In this document: piece by piece, positions 1-11,171 of the stretch
Position numbering within the stretch: position 1 is the first letter of the stretch
How the letters are laid out: each line of letters starts with the position of its first letter
NCBI GenBank assembly: GCA_030248065.1
Contig: JASAMV010004292.1
Location: forward strand, 1-64,000
Direction of reading: 5' to 3'
Source of the DNA: Rhynchonema sp. JSB1_4
Lineage: Eukaryota; Nematoda; Chromadorea; Monhysterida; Xyalidae
DNA length: 64,000 bases
Notes under the pieces: model-generated
Told to the model about the DNA's origin: nothing
Database searches by the model: none
The model's input: only the letters and a program-made list of their open reading frames with translations
Translations under genes and position numbers: made by a program

Positions 1-321
1 TGGTTGGTTTATTGCTCTCAGTGACGCATAAAACCATGCACGTAAATTAGTGATAGAAGCACAGTTACAAGACCGGGTGGGACAATTACGGAAATGAAAA
101 TAGTTACAACACTGGTTATAACAAAACCACAGCAAATAAAAGCTACAAAAGCGCCAAGGAGAGAGAAAGATCACGGACATCAGGACAGATCACAGGACAT
201 GTTAACAGAACTGAAATTACCTAATGGTAAATTACCGCCAAAACGTCCAAACTTTTTGACAAATTATCAGAAATGCCACCAAAACAAGGTGCCTTCAACT
301 AAAATCTGGCTCATTTAGGGC

Positions 322-1020
322 GCCCTTACCGTAAAACCTAAAATACAAGGGGGGCTGTATTTTTTCACTGACCCCTTTTAGGGGGGCTGTATTTTTGGGG
401 GGGCTCTATTTTTTGGGGGGGCTGTATTTTTTCGCTGCCCAAAATCTCAAAAAAATGTTCCCAAAAAATGCCCCTCAAATCAGTGTTGGAGGTGGGGGGG
501 GTTGGGGGGGTAGCCCCCCTCCAGTACAGTAGGTATCCCCCCTCGCCTGGTACAGTAGGTATCCCCCCCGATGTTTGGCATGGTACAGTAGGTATCCCCC
601 CGATTTTCACCCCGGTGCCCGGTACAGTAGGTATCCCCCCGATTTTGCCCCAAAAGTGCCAATTTTTGACCAAAATGGCCGAAATTAGTGCAAAATCAGT
701 GTTTTTTACCTCAAATTACCCGAAATTCGCGCGCTACGCGCGCAAATACTACGTTTTCACACGATTCCACACATAATAACCACATAAAAAATTTTCACCC
801 CACAACCTAACCCCCCCCACCCCCCCCCGGTACATACCCCCCCCCCAGGCCATCGGCTCTGGTACAGTAGGTATCCCCCCCTCTCCGAGCGCGGTACAGT
901 AGGTATCCCCCCTCCAGAGTACCTCCAACACTGCCTCAAATGGAGTTCTGTCAGGGTGTTACTGGTCATTATTGAGTGTTTTTAGGTGCAGATCTTCCAT
1001 AAAAGGCTTTACGTCACCAT
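322..1020 (+). repeat. Duplicated repeat segment, copy 1 (interrupted)
   Basis: The segment starts with an ACCGTAAAACCTAAAATACAAG stretch, followed by G-run units of the type GGGGGGCTGTATTTTT. It ends with a TGTCAGGGTGTTACTGG-containing tail. A second copy lies at 1435-2095. Comparing the two shows that each has received a different insertion: 481-933 in this copy and 1598-2024 in the other. The pair therefore gives an empty site for each inserted element. No coding potential was seen. Confidence 0.75.
481..933. mobile_element. hAT-like MITE, family 1 (CAGTGTTGGAGGT ends)
   Basis: The terminal inverted repeats are CAGTGTTGGAGGT and ACCTCCAACACTG. A perfect 8-bp target duplication, CCTCAAAT, lies at 473-480 and 934-941. 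The interior has six copies of GTACAGTAGGTATCCCCC (near 522, 549, 582, 621, 861 and 892) and a GCGCGC hairpin near 727-744. An 8-bp duplication with CAGTG-type ends fits the hAT superfamily. There is no transposase, so it is non-autonomous. Confidence 0.85.
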
Positions 1021-1099
1021 ATACTCAACCACAAACGTTGTACATAATGTATCGTATACAAGAACTTGACTTTACGACCCCCAAGCGGGGAATTCCAAG

Positions 1100-1206
1100 T
1101 TGGAGGGGGGCTGTATTTTTGGGGGGCTCTATTTTTTTCACTGACCCCGTTTAGGGGGCTGTATTTTTGGGGGGGCTCTATTTTTTTGGGGGGGGGGCTC
1201 TATTTT
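1100..1206 (+). repeat. Partial G-run repeat unit
   Basis: A truncated third copy of the GGGGGGCTGTATTTTT / GGGGGCTCTATTTTT units seen at 322-480 and 1435-1590. No coding content. Confidence 0.6.
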
Positions 1207-1207
1207 A

Positions 1208-1438
1208 GGGAATACGGTAGTCATAGTGGAAAATGGAAATGGAAATGCAAAAAATATTCTATGTCCAAGTTTTCCATTTCCATTATGACTAAGGGCATAC
1301 TGGAAAATGGAAATGAAACAAGACATTTTCTGTGTGAAATCTGACCAATCAGCTGCCGAGAATTAGGTGGAACAGAAAATGTTTTTGTCACATGTCAAAA
1401 CACGACTGCTGCAGTTTCTTTTCCATTTTCCAATACCG
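1208..1438. mobile_element. MITE related to the element at 47191
   Basis: The segment shares long stretches with 47191-47465: the AGTCATAGTGGAAAATGG end, an internal TCTGACCAATCAGC block and a GTTTTTGTCACATGTCAAAA block. The right end is less clear than in the 47191 copy, where a TTA target duplication is visible. It is probably a diverged or recombined member of the same TTA-target (PIF/Harbinger-like) family. Confidence 0.6.
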
Positions 1439-2095
1439 TAAAACCTAAAATACAAGGGGGGTTGTATTTTTTCACAGACCCCTTTTAGGGGGGCTGTATT
1501 TTTGGGGGGCTCTATTTTTGGGGGGGCTGTATTTTTTGGCTGCCCAAAATCTCAAAAAATGTTCCACAAAATACCCCTAAAATGGAGTTCTGTCAGGCAG
1601 TGTAGTGGCAGGCCCATGTGTGGGAGGTAAGTATGATGCGGGGTTGGGACCGGAAGCGTGAGAGGTATGATTTTGGTCACCCAAAAACGCGAAAAAACAC
1701 CGTTTTTGTGATACAATTTTGGCCAAAAAATGAGGTAAAAATAGTACTTTTTCCAAATTTTCGCCGAAAATCGCCTAAAAATAGGTATTATGGGTGAGTT
1801 TGCGCGCGGAGCGCGCGATTTTTGGGAAAATAAGGTCGAAAAACACCGATTTTTGCCTTAAAAAGGTATAAAATTGCTTGTGAGAGGTATGATTTGGAGT
1901 TGTGAGAGGTAAGTACTCAACCCCCCCCCCAACCCCCCCCTCGGGTTTTGTGGTAGGTAAGTACTGCGAGGGGGGGGTCCAACCCCCCCCCCCCACCCCA
2001 GACCCCCCCCCCCCCCACACTATGCTGTCAGGGTGTTACTGGTCATTATTGAGTGTTCTTAGGTAGATCTTCCATAAAGGCTTTACCATCATAGA
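1435..2095 (+). repeat. Duplicated repeat segment, copy 2 (interrupted)
   Basis: Second copy of the segment at 322-1020. It starts at ACCGTAAAACC and runs on to the GTCAGGGTGTTACTGG tail near 2030. It is interrupted by the family 2 element at 1598-2024, and it lacks the family 1 insertion found in copy 1. Confidence 0.75.
1598..2024. mobile_element. hAT-like MITE, family 2 (CAGTGTAGTGG end)
   Basis: The element is flanked by a perfect 8-bp duplication, CTGTCAGG (1590-1597 and 2025-2032). The uninterrupted site is visible in the paralogous segment near 947-960. Ends are CAGTGTAGTGG and, inverted, CATAGTGTGG, an imperfect inverted repeat. The interior repeats GAGAGGTATGATT and GGTAAGTA motifs and has a GCGCGC hairpin near 1801-1818. 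Long C-runs sit next to the right end. The GAGGTAAGTAT motif matches a strong splice donor. Non-autonomous. Confidence 0.8.
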
Positions 2096-2434
2096 ATCAA
2101 CCAAAACACACAGCCACGACGAAAAACGGCTGTATCTCTCGTGGACGCGTGCTCGATCGGGTGGATTTCCGTATAATTAGTCGCTCGTGTAAAAGAGGGC
2201 AGGGCCGGGCCGACTGCGACCTCTGTGGGTGATCGAAGAAAAATGAAAACAAGAGAAATTTATGCCGAGTCATGAACTGGTTTTTGTGTGTGATGATTGC
2301 AAACATTGAACAGTGTAAGAACTCTGGAACTGCCTGCGGAAAACACAGGAAAGCGCATGGGCAGCAAAAATCAGAGGCAAACATTCGTTTTTCTACGCAC
2401 TCTGAAAACGAAGAGCTTGACCGCTGAAGCAAAA

Positions 2435-2528
2435 GAAGTTTTTTGCTGCGAACGATAATTTAGAAATCTTCACCATTAGTCCGGTGTGGTGAAGATTTCT
2501 AAATTATCGTTCGCAGCAAAGAACTTCT
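2435..2528. repeat. Near-perfect hairpin, ~40-bp arms
   Basis: The left arm (from GAAGTTTTTTGCTGCGAACG) and the right arm (ending CGTTCGCAGCAAAGAACTTC) are inverted complements of about 40 bases. The loop is about 13 bases, around ATTAGTCCGGTGT. It may be a MITE core or a fold-back. No target duplication was identified. Confidence 0.75.
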
Positions 2529-2561
2529 TGACAACTACTTTGACAAATCGAGAATTTTAGA

Positions 2562-3002
2562 GGAGAATGCCAGATAAGTCCCCTGCGGGATTTCAGGATA
2601 TAGATTGAATTTGAGATTATGAAATAAAAAAATATCCCAAATAAACCTCCAGTCCAGGGAGGTCATTCGGAAAATTTCCAACTGTGGGCTTATTCGGAAT
2701 ATTGCTGCACCCCGTTTGAATAGTCAGATGTCTGGGTTTCTTTCATCTAAAGTTTATAAACGGTACAATTGCCTGTGTTCAGGCAATTTTAACCCATTCA
2801 CACATGCTTGTTAACACTTAAAAATACGCTGAAAATTGCACTGTTGAAGTTCGTATTCGTGTTTTTTTGGGTGTAATGAAGCGCATTATAATAAGTGTTC
2901 ATGAGAAACGAAAAGATCTTTTTCCCAAAACAAGCCCCCTGGGGGCTTCCGAATAAGTCCCCAGTTGGGAACTATTCTGGGTGACTTATATGGCATTCTC
3001 CG
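2562..3002. mobile_element. Probable inverted-repeat element
   Basis: GGAGAATGCCAGATAAGTC at the left is mirrored at the right by GACTTATATGGCATTCTCC. Both ends also contain a CCCNGNGGG block and 'CGGAATAAGT/ACTTATTC-like' stretches. No target duplication is clear and there is no coding capacity. Confidence 0.5.
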
Positions 3003-3696
3003 GTATTGAAAAAAATATTTTCTATCTGTGAAGGAAGCCAGACAAAACATTTGCTGCCAAACATGCGCAGGGCAATGAAAAAGGATCATGCAGTTTCGGA
3101 ATTTCCATGAAACTGCTCGCAGAGAGTGCACAAGGATGATGCATCATTTTCCTGAGGAACCAGCATGGACTGTTAGTTTGGCCATAGTCCACTAGTCCAA
3201 GAAAGTTAGAGTGTATAATTCAAGAAAATTAATAAGAGAAAATAAAACTCATGACAAAAGTTGATTTCGATAACCAGTTTCAATTTTATCTGACATAGCA
3301 CCATTTCAATTTAGGGCTCGCGTTAAGGCTACAAGATCAAGATTAAGATCAAGATCAAGTTTAAGATCAAGTTAGCATATTGCATTTACAACAAAAAGCA
3401 GGAAAATTAGCATGGCTTAGCATTAAAGGTTCATTTCATAGCGGTCTGCATCAAATCATGCCACAGAACGCTGATAAACTAGTTTCACGGATCGGGAATT
3501 GATTTTCGGATAAATGTTACTGTGACTAAAGGACAAATTTCGAAAATTCTATATGTCGCTAAATTATATGTTTGTAGGTCGTACTATTTTGAATTGTCTT
3601 GCATTATTATAGCACTAATGTTGCATTGTCGTTGAAATTGTCAGATTAAATTTTCACTTGCAATCTATTGACCACAAGATGTGCAACTCGGTGAAA

Positions 3697-6600
3697 TCAG
3701 TCGCGCGCCCAATTGGATTTCTCCGACTTTTCTCCGGACGCGTCCGATTTTGACTTTGATTTTTCATCGTCGCTCTCTTCCTTTCCTTTATTTTCCCTTT
3801 CTTTTCCTTTTCGCTTTTCTTTGTTTTCCTTTTCCCTGTCTCCCGATTTCGACTTGTGCGATTTCACGGGCTCAAAGCCGGGCCCATCGTCCTCGAATCG
3901 ATCGGCGCCCACCGTGATCGCTTGGCTCAGTTCGGCCACCGAGTCCGTTTTTTCGTTCGATTTGTCGCCCTCTGCAAATCAGATCGTCAAGTAACAAAGC
4001 TCAGTGTTCGGCACTGTAACGTGAAATGATGGGCCTCTCACGTCACACCTCGTATTTCTTTAACTTTTGCCATGTCTTTCAGCACGCTGCTATAGCCTTT
4101 TTCCTCTGTGGCATCTTTCTTTTTGTCCCCGTCCTTTCCTTTCTTTTCTTTGTCGGCATCCCTGAAACGATGATCGAATAATAAGCTGAGAGTTAGTCAA
4201 TAGACTGACTAGTTGATCTGATAGTGGTGGAATTTAACAAATATGCTCGATGGACTGCCTGTGACTAAATCACTTGAACTGACTAGGTGACGGATGTTGC
4301 GTTTGATTTATGAATCAACCGCTTGCTTTGATCCATTGATTAATTTTGCCCATTAAGCTTTAGCGTCTGGATCGGCTAACCGATTGATGGATGACTGTTT
4401 GATCTACTGATTGATCGATTGACCAATGGATGATTTACCCGGGTGCTTTCTTACTCGACCAAATGCCCAACGTGATCAAGGCTACGATGAGCAGCACGAT
4501 TACGAAGGCCAGACAGCCGATGCCGATGTAGATGCCCATGTAGCCGCAATCTTTCGATGGCAATTCACCTCCAATGGGTACACCTCAAAAAAGTCTGAAA
4601 TTTACAACCGAAAAATGTCGCCATTATTGCCCTGGGTTCATTTGGGACCGTTGTTTTCTCACAACAGAAGCAAAACCCGAACAGTCTTGGGAATGGACCG
4701 GCATCTGCCGGTATTATACGGAGCTCGTTTTTCTCGAACAAAAACAAAAAAATGCACCAACACTCAATCGATTCGAGGTTTTCTGGTTCTTTGGGTGATA
4801 TTTTTGAAACGGTGTAAAGGTCAGTTGGGTGTAAGGGTCGGTGGAAAGCTCGGTGTGAAAAAGTTCAGTGTAGCTTCCAGTGACGCTAGCCAGAACGCGC
4901 GTTTCTAAACGAAAGGTTAACTTTGACAGTCTGCTGTGCAAGTGTAAATCGTCTGTTTGCAATATTGTTTGTTTAGGCTGGTTGCACAAGCGTTTTTAAA
5001 CGATATTTATAAATTTCGTGACCTTTTATGGAGCCGTTTTGAATTCCTCGATCAGTTAGCGGCATAATTTTTTTGTACCGCCTCAGTGAATGTTCAATTT
5101 CTCATAGCCTCACTGCGGAATGTCAGGAACTTAAAAATATTCCTTTAAACGTTTCTGAACCAGCTTAAATGAACTAGATTACAACGATCTACATTAGCCA
5201 GCAGACTGTCAAGTTGACCATTCGTTTAGAACGCGCGTCTCTCTTCTCAGCGTGCAATGTTTAGCTTACGCCGAGCTTAGGCCGCATTCACAATGCAGCG
5301 ATTAGCGTTAGCCATTAGCGGGCGAGTCCGCTTTTCATTCACAATGCAAAGCGGATTAGCGGATTAGCGGATTAGCGGGCGAGCAACTTTTCACACCCGC
5401 TATCCGCTATCCGCTGCACGCGTGTGATTCACAATGCAAAGCGGATTAGCCTGTTAGCGGATTAGCGGGCCGCTATCCGCTTTTACGATTAGAACTGGTT
5501 CTATTTTTTTGCGGATTAGCACCGGAGGCGCATGTTCAGAAGTTTATTATTTGCCTTCAAAACATTTTCAGAGCCTGAATAAAGTGTATACATTAGCAGC
5601 TTAACCACCTGCGTTCATTGGAAACGTTTTTGTTGCAGTTTGATGTTTGGAAAAGAGATTTTTTACATATGAAAACAAAAAAATTTTTTTTTCATATGAA
5701 AACAAAAAAACAAAAAAAAATAATGTAAAGTAATGTCCATGGGCGGTGTCGTACACGCGCCCTATCATTCAGCAGGCCAGCACGCTACCGCTGCGCTTCG
5801 CAGCTCTGCACCGATCATGCTATAAAGTGACTGATAAACCAAGCAGCGTGTAAACTGCAAGTCTGTGTTGCGCTGAACTAGACAGTGCAGTGCTTATGAT
5901 ATCACACACGCGAAGGTTTGTTCGTGCCTAAAAACACTGCGCCCTGAGGCGCATGTGGTCGAAGTTTGGCTAATATTACAATGGTCAACTCAAGTGGTCA
6001 AATCACTTAGTCAACTCACAGCAGTCCCAAATAAATGCGAGAAATAATACATGGCATTCGGGGTGAGTTGACGAATCTACAATGTAAGTTGACAAAGTGA
6101 TTCGACTACTTGAGTTGACCACTCTAATATACGCCTATGCGTTATTCGTGCTATTTTCGTGATCGGTGTTCCTATATTTCTGTTTATTGGTTGGAAATGC
6201 TGCAATCCAATGAAACATTTAGAATAACAACATTTGATTGATTTGATGTGTGTGTAATTTGCCATTTGTTGAACAAAGAAAGACACAAACAACAAAATTT
6301 TGAAGTAAATCTACTTTTTCACCTAAACTCGGACAACGTGCATTGTGAGCGCAAACACTTTTTGCGGATTAGCGGATTAGCGGGTTAGCGGATTAGCGGG
6401 TCTCCAATCAGCTGACCCGCTAATCCGCTTTTTCAATTTCCATTGTGAATGCAAAAGCGTGCGCGAAAAGCGGGCCCGCTAATCCGCAACCCGCTAATCC
6501 GCTAATCCGCTAACCCGCTAATCCGCTGCATTGTGAATGCGGCCTTACACTGAACTTTCTCACACCGAGCTTTCGACCGACCTTTACACCCAACTGACCT

Positions 6601-7445
6601 TTACACCGTTTCAAAAATATCACCCTTTTTCATTTGTTGCTTTCTTCATTCTGTCCTTTTCTTCTTGTTCCGGTTCTTGTTCGTCGACCCATTCCCCGTC
6701 GTCGTTACATTTTTGCTGCACCACCCAGTGATGGGTTTGATTTTCAACTTTCATTGCATGACCGTGCGGGCACGCAAACACGGCCACGTCCGTCGGTTCG
6801 GAATCGGTTTGGTCGTTGCTTTCGCTAATCTTTGTGTATCCGATTAGAACCAGACCTTTTTTGGGGCTCCTTGGTGGGCGGGCACACTTTTTGGTCTCTG
6901 GTGTTTTCGTTACTATATCAGGTGTCGAATTGTTCGTTTGGTTTGTGGGTTCTACAATTGAAACAGATGTTTATTTTATACAAAGAACTGTTTAGCCGAA
7001 AACTAAGCTTGCGACACGCCCTAAATGTCGGTTCTAATGTTGTCTGATTAGACACGTGGCCGCCCAGGATTTCGCCCGCACTGAAATCCTTTTGATGTTG
7101 CTCACATGTTTTCCGTGATACTGAGCTTCGGGCTGGGCAATTTTTGCGGGCAATGGTGAAACAATGCCAGATAAGATTAGGGGGTGTCTAGAGCTCTGGT
7201 TGCTACAGCGGAGACTCATGGCGGTTGTGAAGAAATCTCCGGTAAGAGGACCCAATAATGAAAAAATGCAGCAAACCTGCTTGTAAGTTATTTATTGCTG
7301 GTATTGGGGCGGATGCGGCGGCGGTTGGTGATGCAGCACCGGTTTGCCTCTTTACTCTCTTTGTCTTTATTATAGATGAGTTGGTCCCACTCGGGGTGTC
7401 AGAATTAGCTTTGAAAACAGCCATCGCGATAATTATTATCAGCAT
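3697..7445 (-). CDS. Type I membrane protein with sushi-like ectodomain; coding exon split by a transposon
   Basis: Exons (minus): 7445-7277, 6951-6626 plus 4789-4762, 4583-4439, 4161-4049, 3971-3697. All junction phases agree, and without the insertion the frame gives 351 aa. The start is a short hydrophobic signal (MLIIIIAMAVF), then a dibasic RVKR furin-like site. Next come Cys motifs KCARPP, FACPHG and KCNDDGEW, which resemble a CCP/sushi module, then an acidic stretch. A transmembrane helix (GIYIGIGCLAFVIVLLIVAL) follows, then a highly charged Lys/Glu/Asp cytoplasmic tail of over 100 residues. Exon 2 is interrupted after a Lys codon by the element at 4793-6625. Removing that element and one TTT duplication restores the frame into an exon end whose codon splits to Cys. 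Ligand and function are unknown. The gene is inactive in this assembly unless the insertion is polymorphic or spliced out. Confidence 0.7.
4793..6625. mobile_element. PIF/Harbinger-like fold-back MITE inserted in a coding exon
   Basis: Terminal inverted repeats of about 80 bp begin GGGTGATATTTTTGAAACGG. Subterminal inverted repeats lie near 4884-4936 and 5200-5250. The 3-bp target duplication is TTT (4790-4792, 6626-6628). A related palindromic copy at 10290-10516 has TTA duplications. GG-starting ends and 3-bp duplications are typical of PIF/Harbinger elements. It lacks a transposase and carries a second element at 5280-6544. Without that insert it would be about 570 bp. Confidence 0.8.
5280..6544. 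mobile_element. Nested MITE with GCGGATTAGC arrays
   Basis: The ends are GGCCGCATTCACAATGCAGC and its complement GCTGCATTGTGAATGCGGCC. They are flanked by a TTA target duplication (5277-5279, 6545-6547). Inside both ends are arrays of the decamer GCGGATTAGC or its complement, with a CATTCACAATGCAAAGCGG unit repeated near 5337 and 5431. The 3-bp TTA target suggests the PIF/Harbinger type. It is wholly nested within the element at 4793-6625. No transposase was seen. Confidence 0.8.
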
Positions 7446-8865
7446 AGAGCAGGGTTGAAAAAAAAAATTTTTTTATTAACGAGCTTTTTTTTTTTAAAAA
7501 AAAAATTTTTTTTTTGACGAAAATTTTTTTTATTAGAAAAAGTGTTGCAAACGACGTTTCAGGATAAATGAAATCGATACAACATATTTTTCAAAAATTG
7601 AAAAATTTTCGCCTGAGACCCAACTTGTGCGGTGACACCCGGTAGTATTGTGCAGATTCTATGGTCTGCGACCACTGTGAGGTTGATGTTCACTAACGAT
7701 GGTACTCTAATATATTGTAGCATGCTGTACAACGTATTTTAATGCATCTAATGCCGAATATCTGATATACGACCATCAAAATATCGATTACAGCCCAAAT
7801 CTTGCGTGTCAGATCGACTTTGCGCGCACGGTTTTGCACCATACCTGCATATATACATGTGTAGTAGCATGCAGTAGTACATTATCGGTGCCACATCACT
7901 GTAAAAGACCAGCCCCGCGCATCCCTGTACGAATTTGGGGGCAATACAGGGCGCCGCAGGCGCGATTTAGAAAAACCGTCCCCGCCGAAAAAAAAGCTTT
8001 CCTCCAAAAAACCTTCCACATCCCACCCTCGCTCTATTATAAAAAAAAAAAAAACAATGACAAAAAAAAAAAATTTAAAAAAAAAAAAAAAAATAAAAAC
8101 CACTTTTTTAACAGAAACAACCCAGGCAGAGAGGGTATGGTAAGTTGGAAACGGCAACGCGCCACAGTTATATCAGATCTCTACATCACCTCACATCCTA
8201 TATCCAAAACCATACCGAGCCCGGGGGTTTGCACGGCGGCTGCGGGTCTGGCAATACCCCCAATCCACCCCTCCGCTCCCCCGCCCCCGCCTCAATACCA
8301 CAACCCAGCAGCAGATGGGGGGCGGAGAGGAAAACAAGCAGAACAAAACCCCCCCCACAACCACCCCAAACCATAACACCCCAGCGAGGTGGACGAGCGT
8401 CACACGAACAAACAGCCCCAGCCCGCCCAAATGCAGGCACCAAGCCCAAGAAAGGCACGCCAACGAGAACCCATCAGAAAACCAACAAGCAACACAAAAA
8501 ACACCACCAACCCCGACGCAGCCCGCCCACCAACCGAAAAGGCACAACATACCATATCGGAGCTAGCATGGTAATGCTAAGCGACATATGGTTCATTCCC
8601 TATAGTGCGCTTTCTGAAAATTTTGATCGTGCGCTATTTCAACAATACTCAGCCGAATAAGCTCAAACTTGCACACAATCTATATACCGTGCCCCAAAAT
8701 GGCCACACAAAATTTCATCCCGCTGTGTGCCCACACGCGCAATCGCGGGCAAGATACAGTTGTCATTTTTGTAAAAACGTTCTTATCCTTTTTTTTTTCC
8801 ACAAAAAACTAGTCAGGGCCCAGACGTTACTGAACACCAAAAATGTTAATATCGCATATAGGGTT
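7446..8865. other. Low-complexity and gene-free stretch
   Basis: Poly-A/poly-T mirror tracts lie near 7455-7530. An A-rich tract lies at about 8040-8100 and a C/A-rich tract at about 8270-8560. The open frames across these tracts come from their skewed composition. The tracts may be real simple sequence or base-calling error in a difficult region. Confidence 0.6.
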
Positions 8866-9125
8866 TTCGCACACGAGAAACACGATGGTGCTATCGCCGA
8901 CTTCGTAACTCCACGACTGAGACCGGTTCCAGACCATGACCACGACTTTTTGTATGTAAAGTGTGCTTCCCGAAGTAAAATTTCGCCGAAAAGTTGGGTT
9001 ACCAGAACTATTATAGTTGTTTATGTGGTTTTCGTACTCGAGAAACACGGTGGTGCTATCGCCGAGTTCGTAACTTTTAGTATGAACGGTTCCAGACCAT
9101 GACTTTTTGTACAGAATGTGTTGTT
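8866..9125 (+). repeat. Direct duplication, ~157-bp period
   Basis: Two units of about 100 bp (starting near 8866 and 9024) share GGTTTTCG, ACGAGAAACACG(A/G)TGG, TGCTATCGCCGA, GGTTCCAGACCATGAC and GACTTTTTGTA. They are offset by about 157 bp. No coding function is apparent. Confidence 0.7.
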
Positions 9126-9317
9126 CTAAAGCCAAAATCAGCGGTTATATGTGTTTTTAATTTTTGTTACGTCAAAAATATATTAATTCCAATTCGTTAA
9201 ATGTTTTTCAGCTCAAAAAGAGCCATAATGGACGCTCAGACACACACAATAATGCATTAGTGCACGCTACGTAGTTGCCTGATTCATAAAGCGCACAATG
9301 TATTAAACACAACACAC

Positions 9318-9382
9318 AGCCAGCCAGCCAGCACACACACACACAGGCAGGCAGGCAGCCAGCACACACACACAGGCAGCAA
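9318..9382 (+). repeat. CA / CCAG / GGCA microsatellite
   Basis: Short tandem runs of CCAG, CACA and GGCA alternate over about 65 bp. Simple repeat. Confidence 0.85.
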
Positions 9383-9431
9383 GCACAACAGGCAATGCAG
9401 CAATGCACGCGTAGTTACATATGTAGTAAAG

Positions 9432-9522
9432 CTTGTGAAGGAGATTGGCGAAGCGATGTCCGAGCGGTATAACGCGCAGCACTGAATATGAAAGGCCGCG
9501 GGTTCAAACATTCACGCGCGCA
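9432..9522 (+). repeat. tRNA-like sequence, possible SINE head
   Basis: There is an A-box-like TGTCCGAGCGGT and, about 45 bases on, a B-box-like CGGGTTCAAAC. These are spaced as in a tRNA promoter. The acceptor stem does not pair well, so a functional tRNA is unlikely. A tRNA-derived SINE or decayed tRNA fits better. A similar structure lies on the minus strand near 15421-15530. Confidence 0.4.
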
Positions 9523-9529
9523 GCCAACT

Positions 9530-10289
9530 TTGTTGTATTTTTACAAACTTTTAATGAATTCTGGATAACATTTTTCAGTTTTTTCGTGTTTTTATTTGAG
9601 ATTAATTATTAAGCACAGGTGCGGTTCGAAGTTTATGCGCTGTGATGTCATTCATGATAAAATACGCACAAGGTATCAACTTCCTAATTAAAATTGCTGT
9701 TGCTCTCTAATATTCGAAGCATTTCCGCATTTTATAATTTGACTTTTGATGGAAGATGGTAATTTTTACGTGACATTGAATCGAAGATCAGATGCGATGG
9801 CCGCCAACAAAGCAATCTGGAGACTGATGTTTGACACTCATTTCATTGCTGAAGCTGGAGGGACAGGGGGCATGGAAGTTCATTGCACAGCTTTGCTTGG
9901 TACTAAACCAACAAGTGCCATTCTCTGAGACGATGCGCATTCAATGCGCTATAAATGATGGTACCTAGGGTGTCAAATACATACCTGGCGGTAAATTAAA
10001 AAAAAATAAATAACTTGACAAGTTACCATGTTCCTCAAAAGCATAGACATGCGCGTGGGGCACTGCGTTAGTTTTGTTTCAGTGGTGGGTGAAGACGCAG
10101 ACACAAGCGTGTCTCCATTGTTAGAACCCCATAGTGAAATCGAAACACAAAATTGGCCTTATGTCACGATAACCACCGATTCATATATATCCTGCCAAAA
10201 AGTACAGCATCCTTAAACTAACCCCCACACCTCATTGCGCTCATGTGCGTTGATTACTTGAGAAAAATCTGACGGTCGACATTTTCTTA
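9530..10289. other. No gene recognised
   Basis: Short open frames occur but have no splice context or recognisable domain. Nothing else was seen. Confidence 0.5.
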
Positions 10290-10516
10290 GGGTGATATTT
10301 TCGAAACGGTGTAAAGGTGAGTTGGGTGTAAAGGTCGGTGTAAGCTCAATCGAAAGCTCGGTCGGTGTCAGCTCAGTGTAAACATGAAACATTGCCTGCT
10401 GTTAACGTGGAATGTTTCATGTTTACACCGAGCTGACACCGACCGAACTTTCGACCGAGCTTACACCGACCTTTACACCCAACTGAGCTTTTAACACCGT
10501 TTCGAAAATGCCACCC
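10290..10516. mobile_element. Palindromic PIF/Harbinger-like MITE
   Basis: The whole element is nearly a palindrome. Its ends, GGGTGATATTTTCGAAACGG and complement, match the element at 4793-6625. A TTA target duplication sits at 10287-10289 and 10517-10519. The centre contains ATGAAACATT...AATGTTTCAT. It is the short deletion form of the same family. Confidence 0.85.
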
Positions 10517-10610
10517 TTAGTTAGAACCATTGCTTGCCGGAACTGAAAACTTTCTGTGCCTGATTTATCCGGGTTCTCTGTTTGACGCTTGCGCGATATA
10601 AAAGAACGAC

Positions 10611-11171
10611 ACAAGAAAGAAAAATGCCCCAAGGGGCATAAAAAGAAATATGGTTCCCTGGCTGACTGGCATAAAAGAACGATACTAGCTTGCACGACTT
10701 TGCTGATGTTTCATTAGGCACTGGAATAAACGTAAGTGTGTTCTGAGCTGTTTGATACCGAACAGTAGACATTGAACCATATTCCCGGCGCGAACTCTTT
10801 TGAACCAACGCCCAGCCGATATCGAAACTTTCGTGCAAACCCAGGCAACTGTTTCTTCTTTTCAACCTCACGACGGTAACTGTGCAGTCTTCGGTTGCGC
10901 ACGATGGTTCAACAAGGAGAGGAGTAAAGAGAATATTGCAATCTTTCAATATCTCCGTGCCCTGTGTCTCTGGTGGCAAGACAGCACGCGCCGGGAATAT
11001 GGTTCAATGTCTACTGTTCGGTATCAAACAGCTCAGAACACACTTACGTTTATTCCAGTGCCTAATGAAACATCAGCAAAGTCGTGCAAGCTAGTATCGT
11101 TCTTTTATGCCAGTCAGCCAGGGAACCATATTTCTTTTATGCCCCTTGGGGCATTTTTCTTTCTTGTTTAA
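10611..11171. repeat. Long fold-back, ~185-bp arms
   Basis: Arms at 10611-10795 and 10985-11171 are inverted and almost identical, with a spacer of about 190 bp. Both end in AAATGCCCCAAGGGGCATAA, itself a palindrome. A diverged relative with the same terminal motif ends near 36640. It is either a fold-back transposon or a recent inverted duplication. Confidence 0.8.

Larger units (their letters stand above)
2103..3696. other. No gene recognised
   Basis: No open frame here has splice signals or family resemblance that I can support. The stretch holds a hairpin at 2435-2528 and an inverted-repeat element at about 2562-3002. The rest is unremarkable AT-rich DNA downstream of the minus-strand membrane-protein gene. 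Confidence 0.6.

Noticed and set aside
8030..8560. Open frames rich in Lys/Asn/Pro on the plus strand and Phe/Val on the minus strand
   Set aside because: They follow from A-runs and C/A-rich sequence; no splice context, no domain, likely low-complexity or assembly noise.
9432..9522. Functional tRNA gene
   Set aside because: A and B boxes are present but the acceptor stem and anticodon arm pair poorly; kept only as a tRNA-like repeat.
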